Below, in pieces: positions 27,081 through 35,843 of a DNA stretch of 64,000 nucleotides; the stretch's first letter is position 1; every line of letters begins with the position of its first letter. The position numbers and the translations under genes were made by a program. Under the pieces are notes generated by a model. It was not told the origin of the DNA and did no database searches. It saw only the letters and a list, made by a program, of their open reading frames with translations. The DNA is taken from positions 1-64,000 of the forward strand of contig CAYONP010000011.1 in the NCBI GenBank assembly GCA_964405335.1, given 5' to 3'. This stretch comes from CAYONP01 sp964405335 (lineage in GTDB: Bacteria; Armatimonadota; UBA10988).

Positions 27081-28049
27081 TCATGCCGCGGTGGCAAACC
27101 GGCCCATGGCACGGAACTTGGCATAGCGCTGGTCGCGCAGCTCATCGGGCGGGATGCCGTCGAGCCGGGCCAGCGCGGCCAGCAGCGCGGCTTCGAGTCG
27201 CTCGGCCATCTCGCCCGGCGCGGCGTGCGCGCCGCCGACCGGCTCGTCGATCACCTCGTCGCAGAAGCCGAACTCGAGCGCGTCGGCGGCGCACAGGCGC
27301 AGCGCCTCGGCCGCCTCGGCGTGCCGGCTCGCGTCGCGCCAGATGATGCTCGCGCACGACTCGGGGGCAATCACCGAGTAGTAGCTGTGTTCGAGCATGA
27401 TCACCCAATCGGCCAGCCCGAGCGCGATGGCGCCGCCGCTGCCGCCTTCGCCAATCACGCAGGCCACCGTCGGCACCGGCAGGCCGGCCAGGTGGAGCTG
27501 CGACGAGGCGATGGCCTCACTGATCCCGAGTTCCTCGGCTTCCGGATCGCAGGCCGCGCCGGGCGTGTCGATGAGGGTCAGCACCGGGCTGCCCTGCCGC
27601 GCGGCGAGGTCCATCACGCGCATGCCCTTGCGGTAACCAAAGGCCGTCGGCTGGCCGAACCGCCGCGCCTTGCGCTCGGCCACGTTGCGGCCTTTCTGAC
27701 AGCCGACCACGGCCACTGCCCGCTCGCCGAGCAGCCCCAGCCCGGCGACGATGGCGCCGTCGTCGCCGTAGCGCCGGTCGCCGTGCAGCTCGATGAACTC
27801 GCCCATCAGGAAGCTCAGGTAATCGAGGGTGTAGGGCCGGTCGGGGTGCCGCGCCAGGGCGACCTGATCCATCGGCGTCAGCGAGGCGAAGATGTCGCGG
27901 CGGAGCGACTCGTACTCGTCGACGATGCGCTGCAGCTCCTGCTCGAGCCGTTCGCGCTGCGCCGGCTCGGCGTCGCGGAGCTGGAGGTCGATCGCGTCGC
28001 GCTCGGCCAGCAGGTCGGCCAGCGGCTGTTCGAGGGGGATCGTCCGCAT
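27081..28049 (-). CDS. accA: Acetyl-CoA carboxylase carboxyltransferase subunit alpha
   Basis: 322 aa, full length. The N-terminal helical region is followed by the crotonase-like core with ELHGDRRYGDDGAIVAGL, GFGYRKG-like FGYRKGMRVMDLA and GEGGSGGAIALGLAD (oxyanion glycine motif). With AccD it transfers CO2 from carboxybiotin to acetyl-CoA, giving malonyl-CoA for the fatty-acid operon at 53-59 kb. Start and accD stop share one base (TGATG), and the ribosome site GGAAGG lies inside accD. Confidence 0.97.
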   Translation of the reverse strand: MRTIPLEQPLADLLAERDAIDLQLRDAEPAQRERLEQELQRIVDEYESLRRDIFASLTPMDQVALARHPDRPYTLDYLSFLMGEFIELHGDRRYGDDGAIVAGLGLLGERAVAVVGCQKGRNVAERKARRFGQPTAFGYRKGMRVMDLAARQGSPVLTLIDTPGAACDPEAEELGISEAIASSQLHLAGLPVPTVACVIGEGGSGGAIALGLADWVIMLEHSYYSVIAPESCASIIWRDASRHAEAAEALRLCAADALEFGFCDEVIDEPVGGAHAAPGEMAERLEAALLAALARLDGIPPDELRDQRYAKFRAMGRFATAA

Positions 28050-28873
28050 CAGCCTTCCTTGCGCCGGGCCAGACTGAACCAGGTGAGCAGGCCGACCAGC
28101 GCCTCCTTCAGCCGCGGCCGGTCGACGACCTGGTCGATCATCCCGTGCTTGAGCTGGAACTCGGCGGTCTGGTGCCCGGCGGGCAGCTTGATCCGCAGCG
28201 TCTGCTCCATCACCCGCGGACCGGTGAAGCCGATCACCGCCCCCGGCTCGGCGATGATCACGTCGCCCAGCGAGGCGAAGCTGGCCAGCACGCCGGCCAT
28301 TGAGGGATCGGTCAGGACCACCAGATAAGGCACCGCCGCCGCGCGGAGCCGGGCCACCGCGGCCGACGTGGCGGCCATCTGCATCAGCGCGTGCAGCCCT
28401 TCCTGCACCCGCGCGCCGCCGCTGGCGATGAACAGCACCACCGGCACGCCGCGCTCGAGCCCGCGCTCCATGGCGCGGCAGACCTTCTCGCCGATGGCCG
28501 CCGACATGGTGCCGGCGAAGAAGTGGAAGTCGAACACGCCGAGCACCACCGGCAGGCCGTCGATGGTCGCGTCGCCGATCAGCAGCGCCTCGTCGAGCCC
28601 GGTCTGGCGGCGGGTCTTGTCGAGCTTGTCGGCGCAGTCGGGGAAGCCGAGCGGGTCGGCGGCGATGATCTCGGCGGCGAACTCGGTGAAGCTCCCCTCG
28701 TCGGCGGTGATGGCGATCCGCTCGTGCGCGCGCAGCCGCTGGTGGTAGTTGCACAGCGGGCAGACGCGGTGCAGGCGGTCCCACTCCTTGCGGTAGATCA
28801 GCTCTCGGCAACTGGCGCACTTGATCCACTGGTTCGCCGGCATGTCCAACACGGCCGCCACTGGGTTCTGCAC
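28049..28873 (-). CDS. accD: Acetyl-CoA carboxylase carboxyltransferase subunit beta
   Basis: 274 aa. The N-terminal zinc ribbon (KCASCRELIY then VCPLCNYH) is followed by the carboxyltransferase core with FASLGDVIIAEPGAVIGFTGPRV. It is the partner of AccA, the next gene. The GTG start has GGAG 8 nt upstream. It is divergent from pheA across an 87-bp region. Confidence 0.97.
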   Translation of the reverse strand: MQNPVAAVLDMPANQWIKCASCRELIYRKEWDRLHRVCPLCNYHQRLRAHERIAITADEGSFTEFAAEIIAADPLGFPDCADKLDKTRRQTGLDEALLIGDATIDGLPVVLGVFDFHFFAGTMSAAIGEKVCRAMERGLERGVPVVLFIASGGARVQEGLHALMQMAATSAAVARLRAAAVPYLVVLTDPSMAGVLASFASLGDVIIAEPGAVIGFTGPRVMEQTLRIKLPAGHQTAEFQLKHGMIDQVVDRPRLKEALVGLLTWFSLARRKEG

Positions 28874-28907
28874 GCTCTCGGCTCCGTTGTCGGGCGGTCA
28901 GGCCAGC

Positions 28908-28937
28908 TTGACACGCCTTCGGCCCGACGACTACCAT
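28908..28937 (+). promoter_or_regulatory. pheA promoter
   Basis: -35 TTGACA (28908-28913, perfect), 18-bp spacer, -10 TACCAT (28932-28937). Transcription would start about 15-20 nt before the pheA ATG. Confidence 0.6.
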
Positions 28938-28960
28938 CTCGGCCGGGATGACTTCGACCG

Positions 28961-30022
28961 ATGTCCCTCGATGACCTGCGCGTCCGCTTGGATGCCGTCG
29001 ACTCGAAACTGCTCGACCTGCTCCGCGAACGGGCGGCGCTGGCCGAGGCCGTGGGACATTATAAACGCGACGCCGGCTTACCCGTCTATGTCCCCGAACG
29101 CGAGTACGAGATCCTCGGCCGGGTCGACCGCACCGACCTCGGCTCGTTCCCACCCGAGGCGGCCAAGACCATCATTCGCGAGGTCATCTCGGCCTGCCGG
29201 GCGATCGAAGAGCTGCCCCGCGTCGCCTACCTGGGCCCCGCCGGCACGTTCACCGAAATCGCGGCCCGCAAGCAGTTCGGCAGCCAGGTCGACCTGGTCC
29301 CCCAGGCCGACTTCGCCGGCATCTTCGAGGCCGTCGCCACGGGCGTGACCAAGTTCGGTGTCGTGCCCATCGAGAACTCGACCGACGGCACCATCCGCGA
29401 CGTGCTCGACCTGCTCGCCCGCACCCGCCTGACCATCGTCGGCGAGACCTACGTCGACGTCCACCACTGCCTGCTCAGTCACGGGTCGATCGCCCAGATC
29501 ACGCGGGTCTTCTCGAAGCACACCGCGCTCGAGCAATGCCGCATCTGGCTGCGCACCAACCTGCCCCACGCCGAGCGGATCGCCGTCGCCTCGACCGCCG
29601 CCGGCGCCGAGATTGCCGCCGGCGACCCGGCCGCCGCCGCGATCGCGCCGTCGATCAGCGCCGAGGTCTACAACCTGCCCGTGCGAGCGAGCAACATCGA
29701 GGACCGGAGCGACAACCGGACCCGCTTCTTCAGCCTCGGCTTCAGGATGCCCGAGCCGACCGGCAACGACAAGACCTCGCTGCTGCTGGCCCTGCAGCAC
29801 CGGCCGGGGGCGCTGGTCGAGGCGCTGGCCATCATGCGCGACCATGAGCTGAACCTGACCATGATCGAGTCGCGGCCGTCGCCGAATGCGACCTTCGAGT
29901 ACCTCTTCTTCATCGACTTCGAGGGCCACCGCGACCATCCCCGCGTCTCGGCGGCGTTGGACGAACTCGGCCGCGTGGCGGTGATGACGCAGGTGCTGGG
30001 CAGCTACCCGCGGGCCAGTTGA
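28961..30022 (+). CDS. pheA: Bifunctional chorismate mutase/prephenate dehydratase
   Basis: 353 aa P-protein. Residues 1-85 are an AroQ-type chorismate mutase (LDAVDSKLLDLLRERAALA, then VGHYKRD). Residues about 92-270 are prephenate dehydratase (YLGPAGTFTEIAA, VVPIENSTDGTI, and the catalytic TRF motif in DNRTRFFSLG). A C-terminal ACT domain (about 280-350) has GALVEAL and IESRPS for phenylalanine feedback. It converts chorismate to phenylpyruvate. Confidence 0.97.
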   Translation: MSLDDLRVRLDAVDSKLLDLLRERAALAEAVGHYKRDAGLPVYVPEREYEILGRVDRTDLGSFPPEAAKTIIREVISACRAIEELPRVAYLGPAGTFTEIAARKQFGSQVDLVPQADFAGIFEAVATGVTKFGVVPIENSTDGTIRDVLDLLARTRLTIVGETYVDVHHCLLSHGSIAQITRVFSKHTALEQCRIWLRTNLPHAERIAVASTAAGAEIAAGDPAAAAIAPSISAEVYNLPVRASNIEDRSDNRTRFFSLGFRMPEPTGNDKTSLLLALQHRPGALVEALAIMRDHELNLTMIESRPSPNATFEYLFFIDFEGHRDHPRVSAALDELGRVAVMTQVLGSYPRAS

Positions 30023-30040
30023 GCTGGACTCCACCAGATC

Positions 30041-30107
30041 GTAGGGGCCGCTGTGCGGCCCATCGCCGCGCCGCACACGCCAGTGACGGGCCGCGCAGCG
30101 GACCTAC
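30041..30107. repeat. Inverted pair of GTAGG-type repeats between convergent genes
   Basis: A plus-oriented GTAGGGGCCGC unit at 30041-30061 faces a minus-oriented unit at 30088-30107 ending GACCTAC, so the whole 67 bp can fold back. It lies between the ends of pheA and the M48-like gene and may serve as a bidirectional terminator. Confidence 0.55.
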
Positions 30108-30109
30108 GG

Positions 30110-31054
30110 CTACCCGCGGGCGAGCTGAAGCTGCTCGACGCGCTCGCGCATCAGCGCCAGCGCCTCGCGGAAGGCGGGGCTGTCGGGCGCGGCGTAGAGG
30201 CTCTCGAGCCGCTCGCGCAGCCAGGGAATCGCGCGCGTCATCTGGCCCAGCAGGTATTGCAGCTCGACATCCTCGGCCCGCGCCTCGAGCCCCTGCTTGT
30301 CGAGGAACGCCTCGAGCTGCGCCGCCTGCTCCTCGGTCAGCTCGTGCGAGGTGCGGGCGATGACCTTGATGATGGTCCGGCTGAGCAGCCGCGTGTCGCC
30401 ATCCATGCACAGCAGCGCCAACGTGTCGGCGGTGCAGCGGCTGTAATCGACGAAGCTCTTGCCCAGCAGCGCGACCACCGTGTACGGCCCGCAGAGCAAC
30501 TTGACGAACCCGCCGCCGTCGGCCAGGGCCTGCACGAACGTGCGCCAGCGGACGTTCTTCGCCTTGATGTGCCCGAGCATGGTCGCGATCTGGGCCTCCA
30601 GCTCCTTGGCGCTGAGCAGGCTGAGCAGCCGGCTCGAGATGACCATGTAGGGCGCGCCCAGCCCGCGCACCATGCCGCCGACCTCGTGCGACTCGATCAC
30701 GTAGGTCTCGGGCACCGACTTGATGTCGAGCATCCGGCAGAGCCGGTTGATCATCAGCCGCAGCTCTTGGTAAGCGGTGCCGGTGACCTTGTTGCGCGCA
30801 TTGCCCTTAAGCAGCTTGCCGCGCTGCGCGGTGAGCAGCGCGACGAGAAAGAACCAGCCGAGGCCCAGCCAGCCGAGGACGAACCAGGCGAGCTGGAGCA
30901 GGTTGAGGCCGAAGCCGAGGCCGATCAGCAGCACGTAGATGAAGCCGGGTAGCATGACCCCGAGCTGCCGAGCCTGAGCCTCGCCCTCGTGGCGCAGCTT
31001 GTCGACCCGGATGGTCGGCACGCGCTCTCGGGTCACCGTCACCCGCTTGCCCAT
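30110..31054 (-). CDS. Membrane M48-like protein with degenerate zinc site
   Basis: 314 aa. One long membrane hairpin (about residues 34-75) is followed by a domain aligning with HtpX/Ste24-type M48 peptidases: VGGMVRGLGAPYMVISSRLL and SAKELEAQIATMLGHIKAKN. The zinc motif HELGH is replaced by TMLGH (residues 158-162), and the third ligand region ExxAD is RCTAD (206-210). Both metal ligands and the catalytic Glu are thus lost, apart from one His. It is probably a non-proteolytic scaffold. It lies 2 nt downstream of DUF502 in a membrane-protein operon. Confidence 0.7.
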   Translation of the reverse strand: MGKRVTVTRERVPTIRVDKLRHEGEAQARQLGVMLPGFIYVLLIGLGFGLNLLQLAWFVLGWLGLGWFFLVALLTAQRGKLLKGNARNKVTGTAYQELRLMINRLCRMLDIKSVPETYVIESHEVGGMVRGLGAPYMVISSRLLSLLSAKELEAQIATMLGHIKAKNVRWRTFVQALADGGGFVKLLCGPYTVVALLGKSFVDYSRCTADTLALLCMDGDTRLLSRTIIKVIARTSHELTEEQAAQLEAFLDKQGLEARAEDVELQYLLGQMTRAIPWLRERLESLYAAPDSPAFREALALMRERVEQLQLARG

Positions 31055-31056
31055 CG

Positions 31057-31719
31057 CTACGCTCCCATCTGGATCGGCCCGTGGTCGTGACTGGCGAGCC
31101 GGGCGCTGTCCGGCGTTAGGACGCCGCCCGAGATAACCAGTTTCATGCCCTCCTCGACGCTGTAGTCGACTTCGACCAGCTCGTCGCGGGGCACGAGCAG
31201 CAGAATACCGGTTATCGGGGTCGGCGAGAACGGCACAAACACGTTGACCAACTCGCTTCCGGTGCGCCGTCGCGTCTCCTCCATCGGCTCCGAGGTGACG
31301 AAGCCGATGCAGTAACACCCCGGCCGCGGATAGGCGACCAGCACCACGCGCCTAAAGGCCACCTGCTTGGCGCCAAAGAGCAGGGTCACCAACTGACGGG
31401 CCGGTGCGTAGATCCAGCCGACCACCGGCACGCGCTGCAGCACCCGCTCGCCCAGGGCGACCAGCCGCCGGCCGAAGACCGTGCTGCTGATCCAGCCGAC
31501 CAGCACGAGCAGCACCAGGGTGAGCACCGCGCCGACGGTGACCGAAGCCCAGGCCTGATCGGGCGCGATCCAACTGACATGCGCGACGAGGTACCGCTCG
31601 GCCCGCTCACCGACCTGGTCCTGCAGGATCTGGTAGATCTTGCCCAGGACGAACAGCGTGACCACGGTCGGGATGGTGACCGCCAAGCCCGCCAGCAGAT
31701 ACCGTCGCAAACTACCCAC
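31057..31719 (-). CDS. DUF502 family membrane protein
   Basis: 220 aa; GTG start overlapping the CBS gene by 8 nt. The two N-terminal membrane helices (YLLAGLAVTIPTVVTLFVLG and the TVGAVLTLVLLVLVG region), the VPVVGWIYAPARQL motif and the beta-rich tail NVFVPFSPTPITG are diagnostic of DUF502. Function is unknown; it is widely found in bacteria and plant chloroplast relatives (LIKE-COV). Confidence 0.88.
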   Translation of the reverse strand: MGSLRRYLLAGLAVTIPTVVTLFVLGKIYQILQDQVGERAERYLVAHVSWIAPDQAWASVTVGAVLTLVLLVLVGWISSTVFGRRLVALGERVLQRVPVVGWIYAPARQLVTLLFGAKQVAFRRVVLVAYPRPGCYCIGFVTSEPMEETRRRTGSELVNVFVPFSPTPITGILLLVPRDELVEVDYSVEEGMKLVISGGVLTPDSARLASHDHGPIQMGA

Positions 31720-33196
31720 GCCGCTGTTCTGCCTCTGGGCGGACGCTGATCCGCAGCGCGCCGTCGTCGCCCTCGTCCAGCACCTCGAGCTGATGCGAGC
31801 GCCAGATGACCGACCGACCGGCCCGCGAGCCCGCCGGCCAAAAGGCGAACAGATCGGACAGTCGCGCCGTCGTCTCCGGCGGCAGCTCGTCGTACAACTG
31901 CGTCGCCAACTCGGCCAGGCAAACGCTGCCGTCGAGCGGCTCGCCGCCCTCGATTGCCCGGTGCGGCGCCGTCGGATCGACCTCCTGCGCCAGCACCGCC
32001 AGCTCGACCAGCCGCGGCCCGTCGGCCGACAGCGTGAGGGTCAGCAGCCGGCGTGATCCCCCTTCCCAGACGGTCACCTCACCAACCCGCGGCAGGTCCT
32101 CGGCCAGGCTCATTGCCAAGCCACCCACCGTCTGGACGGACTCGTCGACCGGCAGATCCAGGTCCAGTTGTTCGGCCAACTCCTCGAGTTCCATGCGCGC
32201 GGCGACGATCCAGCCGCCCTCGCCGCGGGGCCGCAGCTCGGGCGCTTCCTCGCGATCGGTCTCGTCGGCGATGTCGCCGACAATCTCCTCGATCACATCC
32301 TCGACGGTGACCAGACCCGCCGTGCCGCCATACTCATCGACCACGATGGCAATCGAGCTCTGCCGCGCGCGCAGCTCGCGGAGCAGCAAGTCGAGCCGAA
32401 TCTCCTCCGGCACGAAGGTCGCCTCGCGAGCGATCTCCGCCGCCGTCGCGCTGCCCGGCATGGCGCTGATCACATCGTTCGAGTGCAACATGCCCACCAC
32501 CTGGTCGCGCGACTCGCCGAGCACCGGCACGCGGCTGTGGCCCGACGAGGTGATCACCGCCGCCGCCTCGGCCAGCGTCGCGGTCGCCGGCACGCCGACG
32601 ATGTCGATCCGCGGGATCATCACCTCGCCGGCGCACTTGTCGGGAAACTCCAGGATTTCGGCAATCCGCTTGCGTCGTTCGACGCCGAGCGAGGCGCTGT
32701 CGACCAACTCACGAATCGACTCCTCGGCCGCCTCCTCGTCCGGCTCGTCGCGCACCGGCTCGCGCAGCACCCAGCGCGCCGGTGCGCCGAGCAGGCGGTA
32801 CCACAGGCCGATCCAGCGAGCGTGGCGCAACGCCGTCGTCTCGCTCCGCCGCGAGGCCACCACCCGCGGCACCAGCTCGGCCACCAACGGGACCAGCAGC
32901 GCCGCCAGGGCGGCGAACGCCCAGAGCGGCAGCGAGCCGCGCTGCGCCAGCAGCCAGAGCGCCGCCGCGGCCACGACCAGGGTCGCGTCGAAGGCGATCC
33001 GCAGCGCACCGTGGAGCACGTCGCGCTGGCCCAGCAGCACGGCCAGGACGGCCGCCCGCCGGTTGCCCTGTTCGCCCAGCGCGCGGATGCGGCTGCGCGA
33101 CACGCCCGCCACCGCGGCGTGCGCCAGGGCCAGCCGATAGGCCACACCGAGCAGCAGCGCGAGGGCCACCACCAGCGGCCAGGTCGGGGGCTCCAT
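31712..33196 (-). CDS. CorC/HlyC-type CBS-domain membrane protein (downstream copy)
   Basis: 494 aa. It has an N-terminal DUF21-like membrane region (four hydrophobic stretches within 1-125), a CBS pair (about 185-310: EVMIPRIDIVGVP, then VVDEYGGTAGLVTVEDVIEEIVGDI) and a CorC_HlyC C-terminal domain (about 330-405). About 90 extra C-terminal residues are of unknown role. The family is linked to Mg/Co homeostasis and membrane integrity. Its ATG abuts the stop of the upstream paralogue. Confidence 0.88.
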   Translation of the reverse strand: MEPPTWPLVVALALLLGVAYRLALAHAAVAGVSRSRIRALGEQGNRRAAVLAVLLGQRDVLHGALRIAFDATLVVAAAALWLLAQRGSLPLWAFAALAALLVPLVAELVPRVVASRRSETTALRHARWIGLWYRLLGAPARWVLREPVRDEPDEEAAEESIRELVDSASLGVERRKRIAEILEFPDKCAGEVMIPRIDIVGVPATATLAEAAAVITSSGHSRVPVLGESRDQVVGMLHSNDVISAMPGSATAAEIAREATFVPEEIRLDLLLRELRARQSSIAIVVDEYGGTAGLVTVEDVIEEIVGDIADETDREEAPELRPRGEGGWIVAARMELEELAEQLDLDLPVDESVQTVGGLAMSLAEDLPRVGEVTVWEGGSRRLLTLTLSADGPRLVELAVLAQEVDPTAPHRAIEGGEPLDGSVCLAELATQLYDELPPETTARLSDLFAFWPAGSRAGRSVIWRSHQLEVLDEGDDGALRISVRPEAEQRRG

Positions 33197-34576
33197 TCAC
33201 CCTCCCCCCGCCAGCACGACCGGTCGCTCGAGCGTCACCGACTCCACCGCGCCGTCGGCGTCGAGCGCCTCGAGGGTGACCAGCCAGCCGCCGACCAGCA
33301 CCTGCTCGCCGAGCCGCGGCGGCTGGCCGAACGCCTCGGCCAGGCATTCGGCAACGGTCTGCGTCGGCTCGCCCGGCAGCTCGACGCCATGTTCGGCCAG
33401 CTCGGCGAGCAGCCGCCGGCCGCTGAGGTTGAAGCTCTCGGTCACCGGCTCGGCGTCGGACTCGTCGACAATCTCGCCGACCAACTCCTCGACGACATCT
33501 TCCACGGTGAGGATGCCGGCCACGCCGCCATACTCGTCCTTGACCACCGCCAGCGACGATTTCGCCCGCTTGAGCGCCTCGAGCACATCCTCGAGCGGAT
33601 CCTCCTCGCCCACCTCGAGCGGCTTGCGCGGAACCTCCAACGCGAGCAGCTTGCGCAGGGTCTCGGGCGGCTCGCCGAGCAGGTACTTGAGCAGTGTCTT
33701 GACGTGCAGCACCGCCACCACGTTGTCGACCGAGCCGCTCTGCACGGGGAACCGGCTGTACCGCGCGGCGGCCACGTGCTCCTTCGCCTCGGCAAACGTC
33801 TGGTCGATGTCGAGGTAGTCGACCTCGACCCGCGGCACCATCACGTCGGCGGCCACTTTGGCGGCGAAATCGAGCTCGCGCCGCAGCAGTTCGCTCTGCA
33901 TGATGCTCAGGTCGCCCTGGTGGCTGCCGACCTCGATCACATCGGCCAGATCGGCCTCCGGCTCGCGCTCCTCGGCCTCCTCGATGCCGTCGTGCACCAG
34001 CCGGTCAACCACCCAGGCCGCGCCGCCGAGCGGGGGACCGAGCAGCGTCACCGCGCCCTCGACCACCGTGTCGCTCCACCGCGCCGCCGCCTCGGGCGAA
34101 CGGCCGGCGAGCCGCGACGGCAGCAGCTCGGCCATCGGCACCAGCAGCACGGCCACGGCAAACGCCACCGTGGCGACGGTGCCGAGCGTCTCGGCCCGCG
34201 CCGCGGCCAGCAGCGCCCAGACCGCGCAGAAGAGGTACAGCGAGGCGACATAGGGCAGCACCAGGTCGACCACTCGAGCCTTGGCCAGCAGCGCCGCCCA
34301 GAGCCGCCCGCCGCTGCCGAGCTGCTGCAGCCGCTGGCGGTCGCGCACGCGTAGATCGAGCATCAGCGCGTACGACAACGAGGCCGGGGTGAGCGCGGTG
34401 TAGGCCACCAGACAGGCCAGCGCGCAGGCAAGCAGCAGGGCTTGCCGGCCGGGTTCGGTGAGGACGGCGGGGGTGGTGCCACTCAGGTAGAGTGAGAACG
34501 CCGCGATGCCGACCAGGATCAGACCGGGCAGGCGCCGCGGCCGTTGACTGTCGGATGAGTCCTTCATCGAAGCCAT
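33197..34576 (-). CDS. CorC/HlyC-type CBS-domain membrane protein (upstream copy)
   Basis: 459 aa with the same architecture as its neighbour: DUF21-like membrane region (about 18-165), CBS pair (VMVPRVEVDYLDI, then VVKDEYGGVAGILTVEDVVEELVGEIVDE) and C-terminal CorC_HlyC domain. It is first in a four-gene membrane operon. ATG 34576 is taken; ATG 34567 is possible and neither has a strong ribosome site. Two different paralogues in tandem may form a heterodimer. Confidence 0.88.
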   Translation of the reverse strand: MASMKDSSDSQRPRRLPGLILVGIAAFSLYLSGTTPAVLTEPGRQALLLACALACLVAYTALTPASLSYALMLDLRVRDRQRLQQLGSGGRLWAALLAKARVVDLVLPYVASLYLFCAVWALLAAARAETLGTVATVAFAVAVLLVPMAELLPSRLAGRSPEAAARWSDTVVEGAVTLLGPPLGGAAWVVDRLVHDGIEEAEEREPEADLADVIEVGSHQGDLSIMQSELLRRELDFAAKVAADVMVPRVEVDYLDIDQTFAEAKEHVAAARYSRFPVQSGSVDNVVAVLHVKTLLKYLLGEPPETLRKLLALEVPRKPLEVGEEDPLEDVLEALKRAKSSLAVVKDEYGGVAGILTVEDVVEELVGEIVDESDAEPVTESFNLSGRRLLAELAEHGVELPGEPTQTVAECLAEAFGQPPRLGEQVLVGGWLVTLEALDADGAVESVTLERPVVLAGGG

Positions 34577-34590
34577 GGAGCCGCGCGCAG

Positions 34591-34619
34591 ACTATAGCAC
34601 AGCCAACCGGTGGCGACAA
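34591..34619 (-). promoter_or_regulatory. Promoter of CBS/CBS/DUF502/M48-like operon
   Basis: Minus strand: -35 TTGTCG (34614-34619), 17-bp spacer, -10 TATAGT (34591-34596) with TGC extension. The transcript would start just before the ATG at 34576. Confidence 0.5.
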
Positions 34620-34632
34620 CCGACCATCGCCC

Positions 34633-34668
34633 GGGGTCAGGTCTCAAGATCACGCACTCGGTTACGAG
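34633..34668. repeat. Partial copy of GGGGTCAGGTC element
   Basis: Begins GGGGTCAGGTC and shares CAAGAT and TCGGTTACG in the same order with the left half of the element at 37977-38058. The right terminal repeat is not found. It lies between the CBS operon promoter and the MOT1-like stop. Confidence 0.5.
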
Positions 34669-34670
34669 AC

Positions 34671-35843
34671 TCACGCCACCTCGTTACGTTCCGCTCCAAA
34701 CTGGGAGCGGGCCAGGGCGGTGCCGACGAGCAGGCCGACGACGAAGCCGTAGGGCAGGCCGAAGGCGAGGGCGCCGGTCAGCAGGCAGATCTGCCAGTCG
34801 CGCGGGCGCTCGGCCTGGTCGCCGCAGAGGGCCATCAGGCCGACCGCCTCGAACAGCAACAGCACGCCCAAGGCGGGCAGCGGGAAGATGAACGTCAGAT
34901 TGGCGAAGCTGTCACTGGCGAACAGGCCGAGGAGCAGGAAGAACAGGCCGTAGAGCACGACCGACCCGCCGGTCCGCGCGCCGAAGGTATAGTGGCCGAC
35001 CATGCCGCCCGAGCCATGGCAGGTCGGCACGGCGCCGAACCAGGGGCCGATCAGGTTCATCAGGCTGTAGGTCAGCCCGATCTGCCGGATGCCGACCTGC
35101 CGCTCGGGGAACAGGTCGGCGACCACCTGCCGCGTGGCCAGGATTGAGTTACCCACCGAGAGCGGGATCTGCGGCAGGGCGAGGGTGACGAAGCCGACCG
35201 CGATCTGGCTCCAGGTCGGAACGCTCAAGCTGGGCAGGGCGAACCCGAGGTCGAAGCCGGCGAGCAGCTCGCTTGGCTGCCGGAAGGCGGCGTAGAGCAG
35301 CCCGCCGGCGACGATGAACAGCGCCGCCGGCCAGCGCCGGTTGCCGCGCAGCAGCAGCGCAATCAGGCCGAGCACGGCGGCCAGGGCATAGCCGGGCGCG
35401 CCGTCGTGGCCGACGAACTCGCGCAGCGCCACGCCGGCGAGCTGGATGCCCAGCCCGAGCTGGATGCCGCGCACGACGCAGCGGGGAATGAACTCGGCCA
35501 GCCAGCCGAGCGCGCCGGTAACGGTGAGCAGGAGCATCACCGCCCCGATGCTCAGACCGGCGCCGAAGATCACCCCCGGCTCGGGCTGCGTGGCGATGAC
35601 CAGCGCCGCGGTGGCCTTGAGCGGCTGCACCGGCATGGGTAGCCGGTAGCGTAGCGCGGTCAGCACCTGGAACAACCCGAACAGGGTCAGCACGCCGGCG
35701 CTGTCGAGCCCGGCGGCGAGCGTCATGCCGACCAGCAGCGGCAGGTCGGTACCGAGATCGCCAAACATGCCGGCCAGCTCGTTGCGGTCGAACCGGATGC
35801 CGGCCAGCCGCCACTCGCGCCGGGTTGGCTCGGTGTCACTCAC
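34671..35843 (-). CDS. MOT1-type sulfate/molybdate transporter
   Basis: 390 aa; about ten membrane helices. The family motifs are clear: MFGDLGTDLPLLVGMT near the N-terminus, LPMPVQPLKA and, later, VPTCHGSGGMVGHYTFGARTGG, which matches the P-x-CHGAGG signature of MOT1 proteins. It would import molybdate or sulfate. The GTG at 35843 overlaps the upstream gene (GTGA). Confidence 0.85.
   Translation of the reverse strand: MSDTEPTRREWRLAGIRFDRNELAGMFGDLGTDLPLLVGMTLAAGLDSAGVLTLFGLFQVLTALRYRLPMPVQPLKATAALVIATQPEPGVIFGAGLSIGAVMLLLTVTGALGWLAEFIPRCVVRGIQLGLGIQLAGVALREFVGHDGAPGYALAAVLGLIALLLRGNRRWPAALFIVAGGLLYAAFRQPSELLAGFDLGFALPSLSVPTWSQIAVGFVTLALPQIPLSVGNSILATRQVVADLFPERQVGIRQIGLTYSLMNLIGPWFGAVPTCHGSGGMVGHYTFGARTGGSVVLYGLFFLLLGLFASDSFANLTFIFPLPALGVLLLFEAVGLMALCGDQAERPRDWQICLLTGALAFGLPYGFVVGLLVGTALARSQFGAERNEVA

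Noticed and set aside
30110..31054. Active HtpX-type protease
   Set aside because: Two zinc ligands and the catalytic Glu are replaced, so proteolytic activity is not supported.
32168..34354. 728-codon plus-strand open frame opposite the two CBS proteins
   Set aside because: The minus-strand products have full CBS and CorC domains and good operon spacing; the plus product has none.
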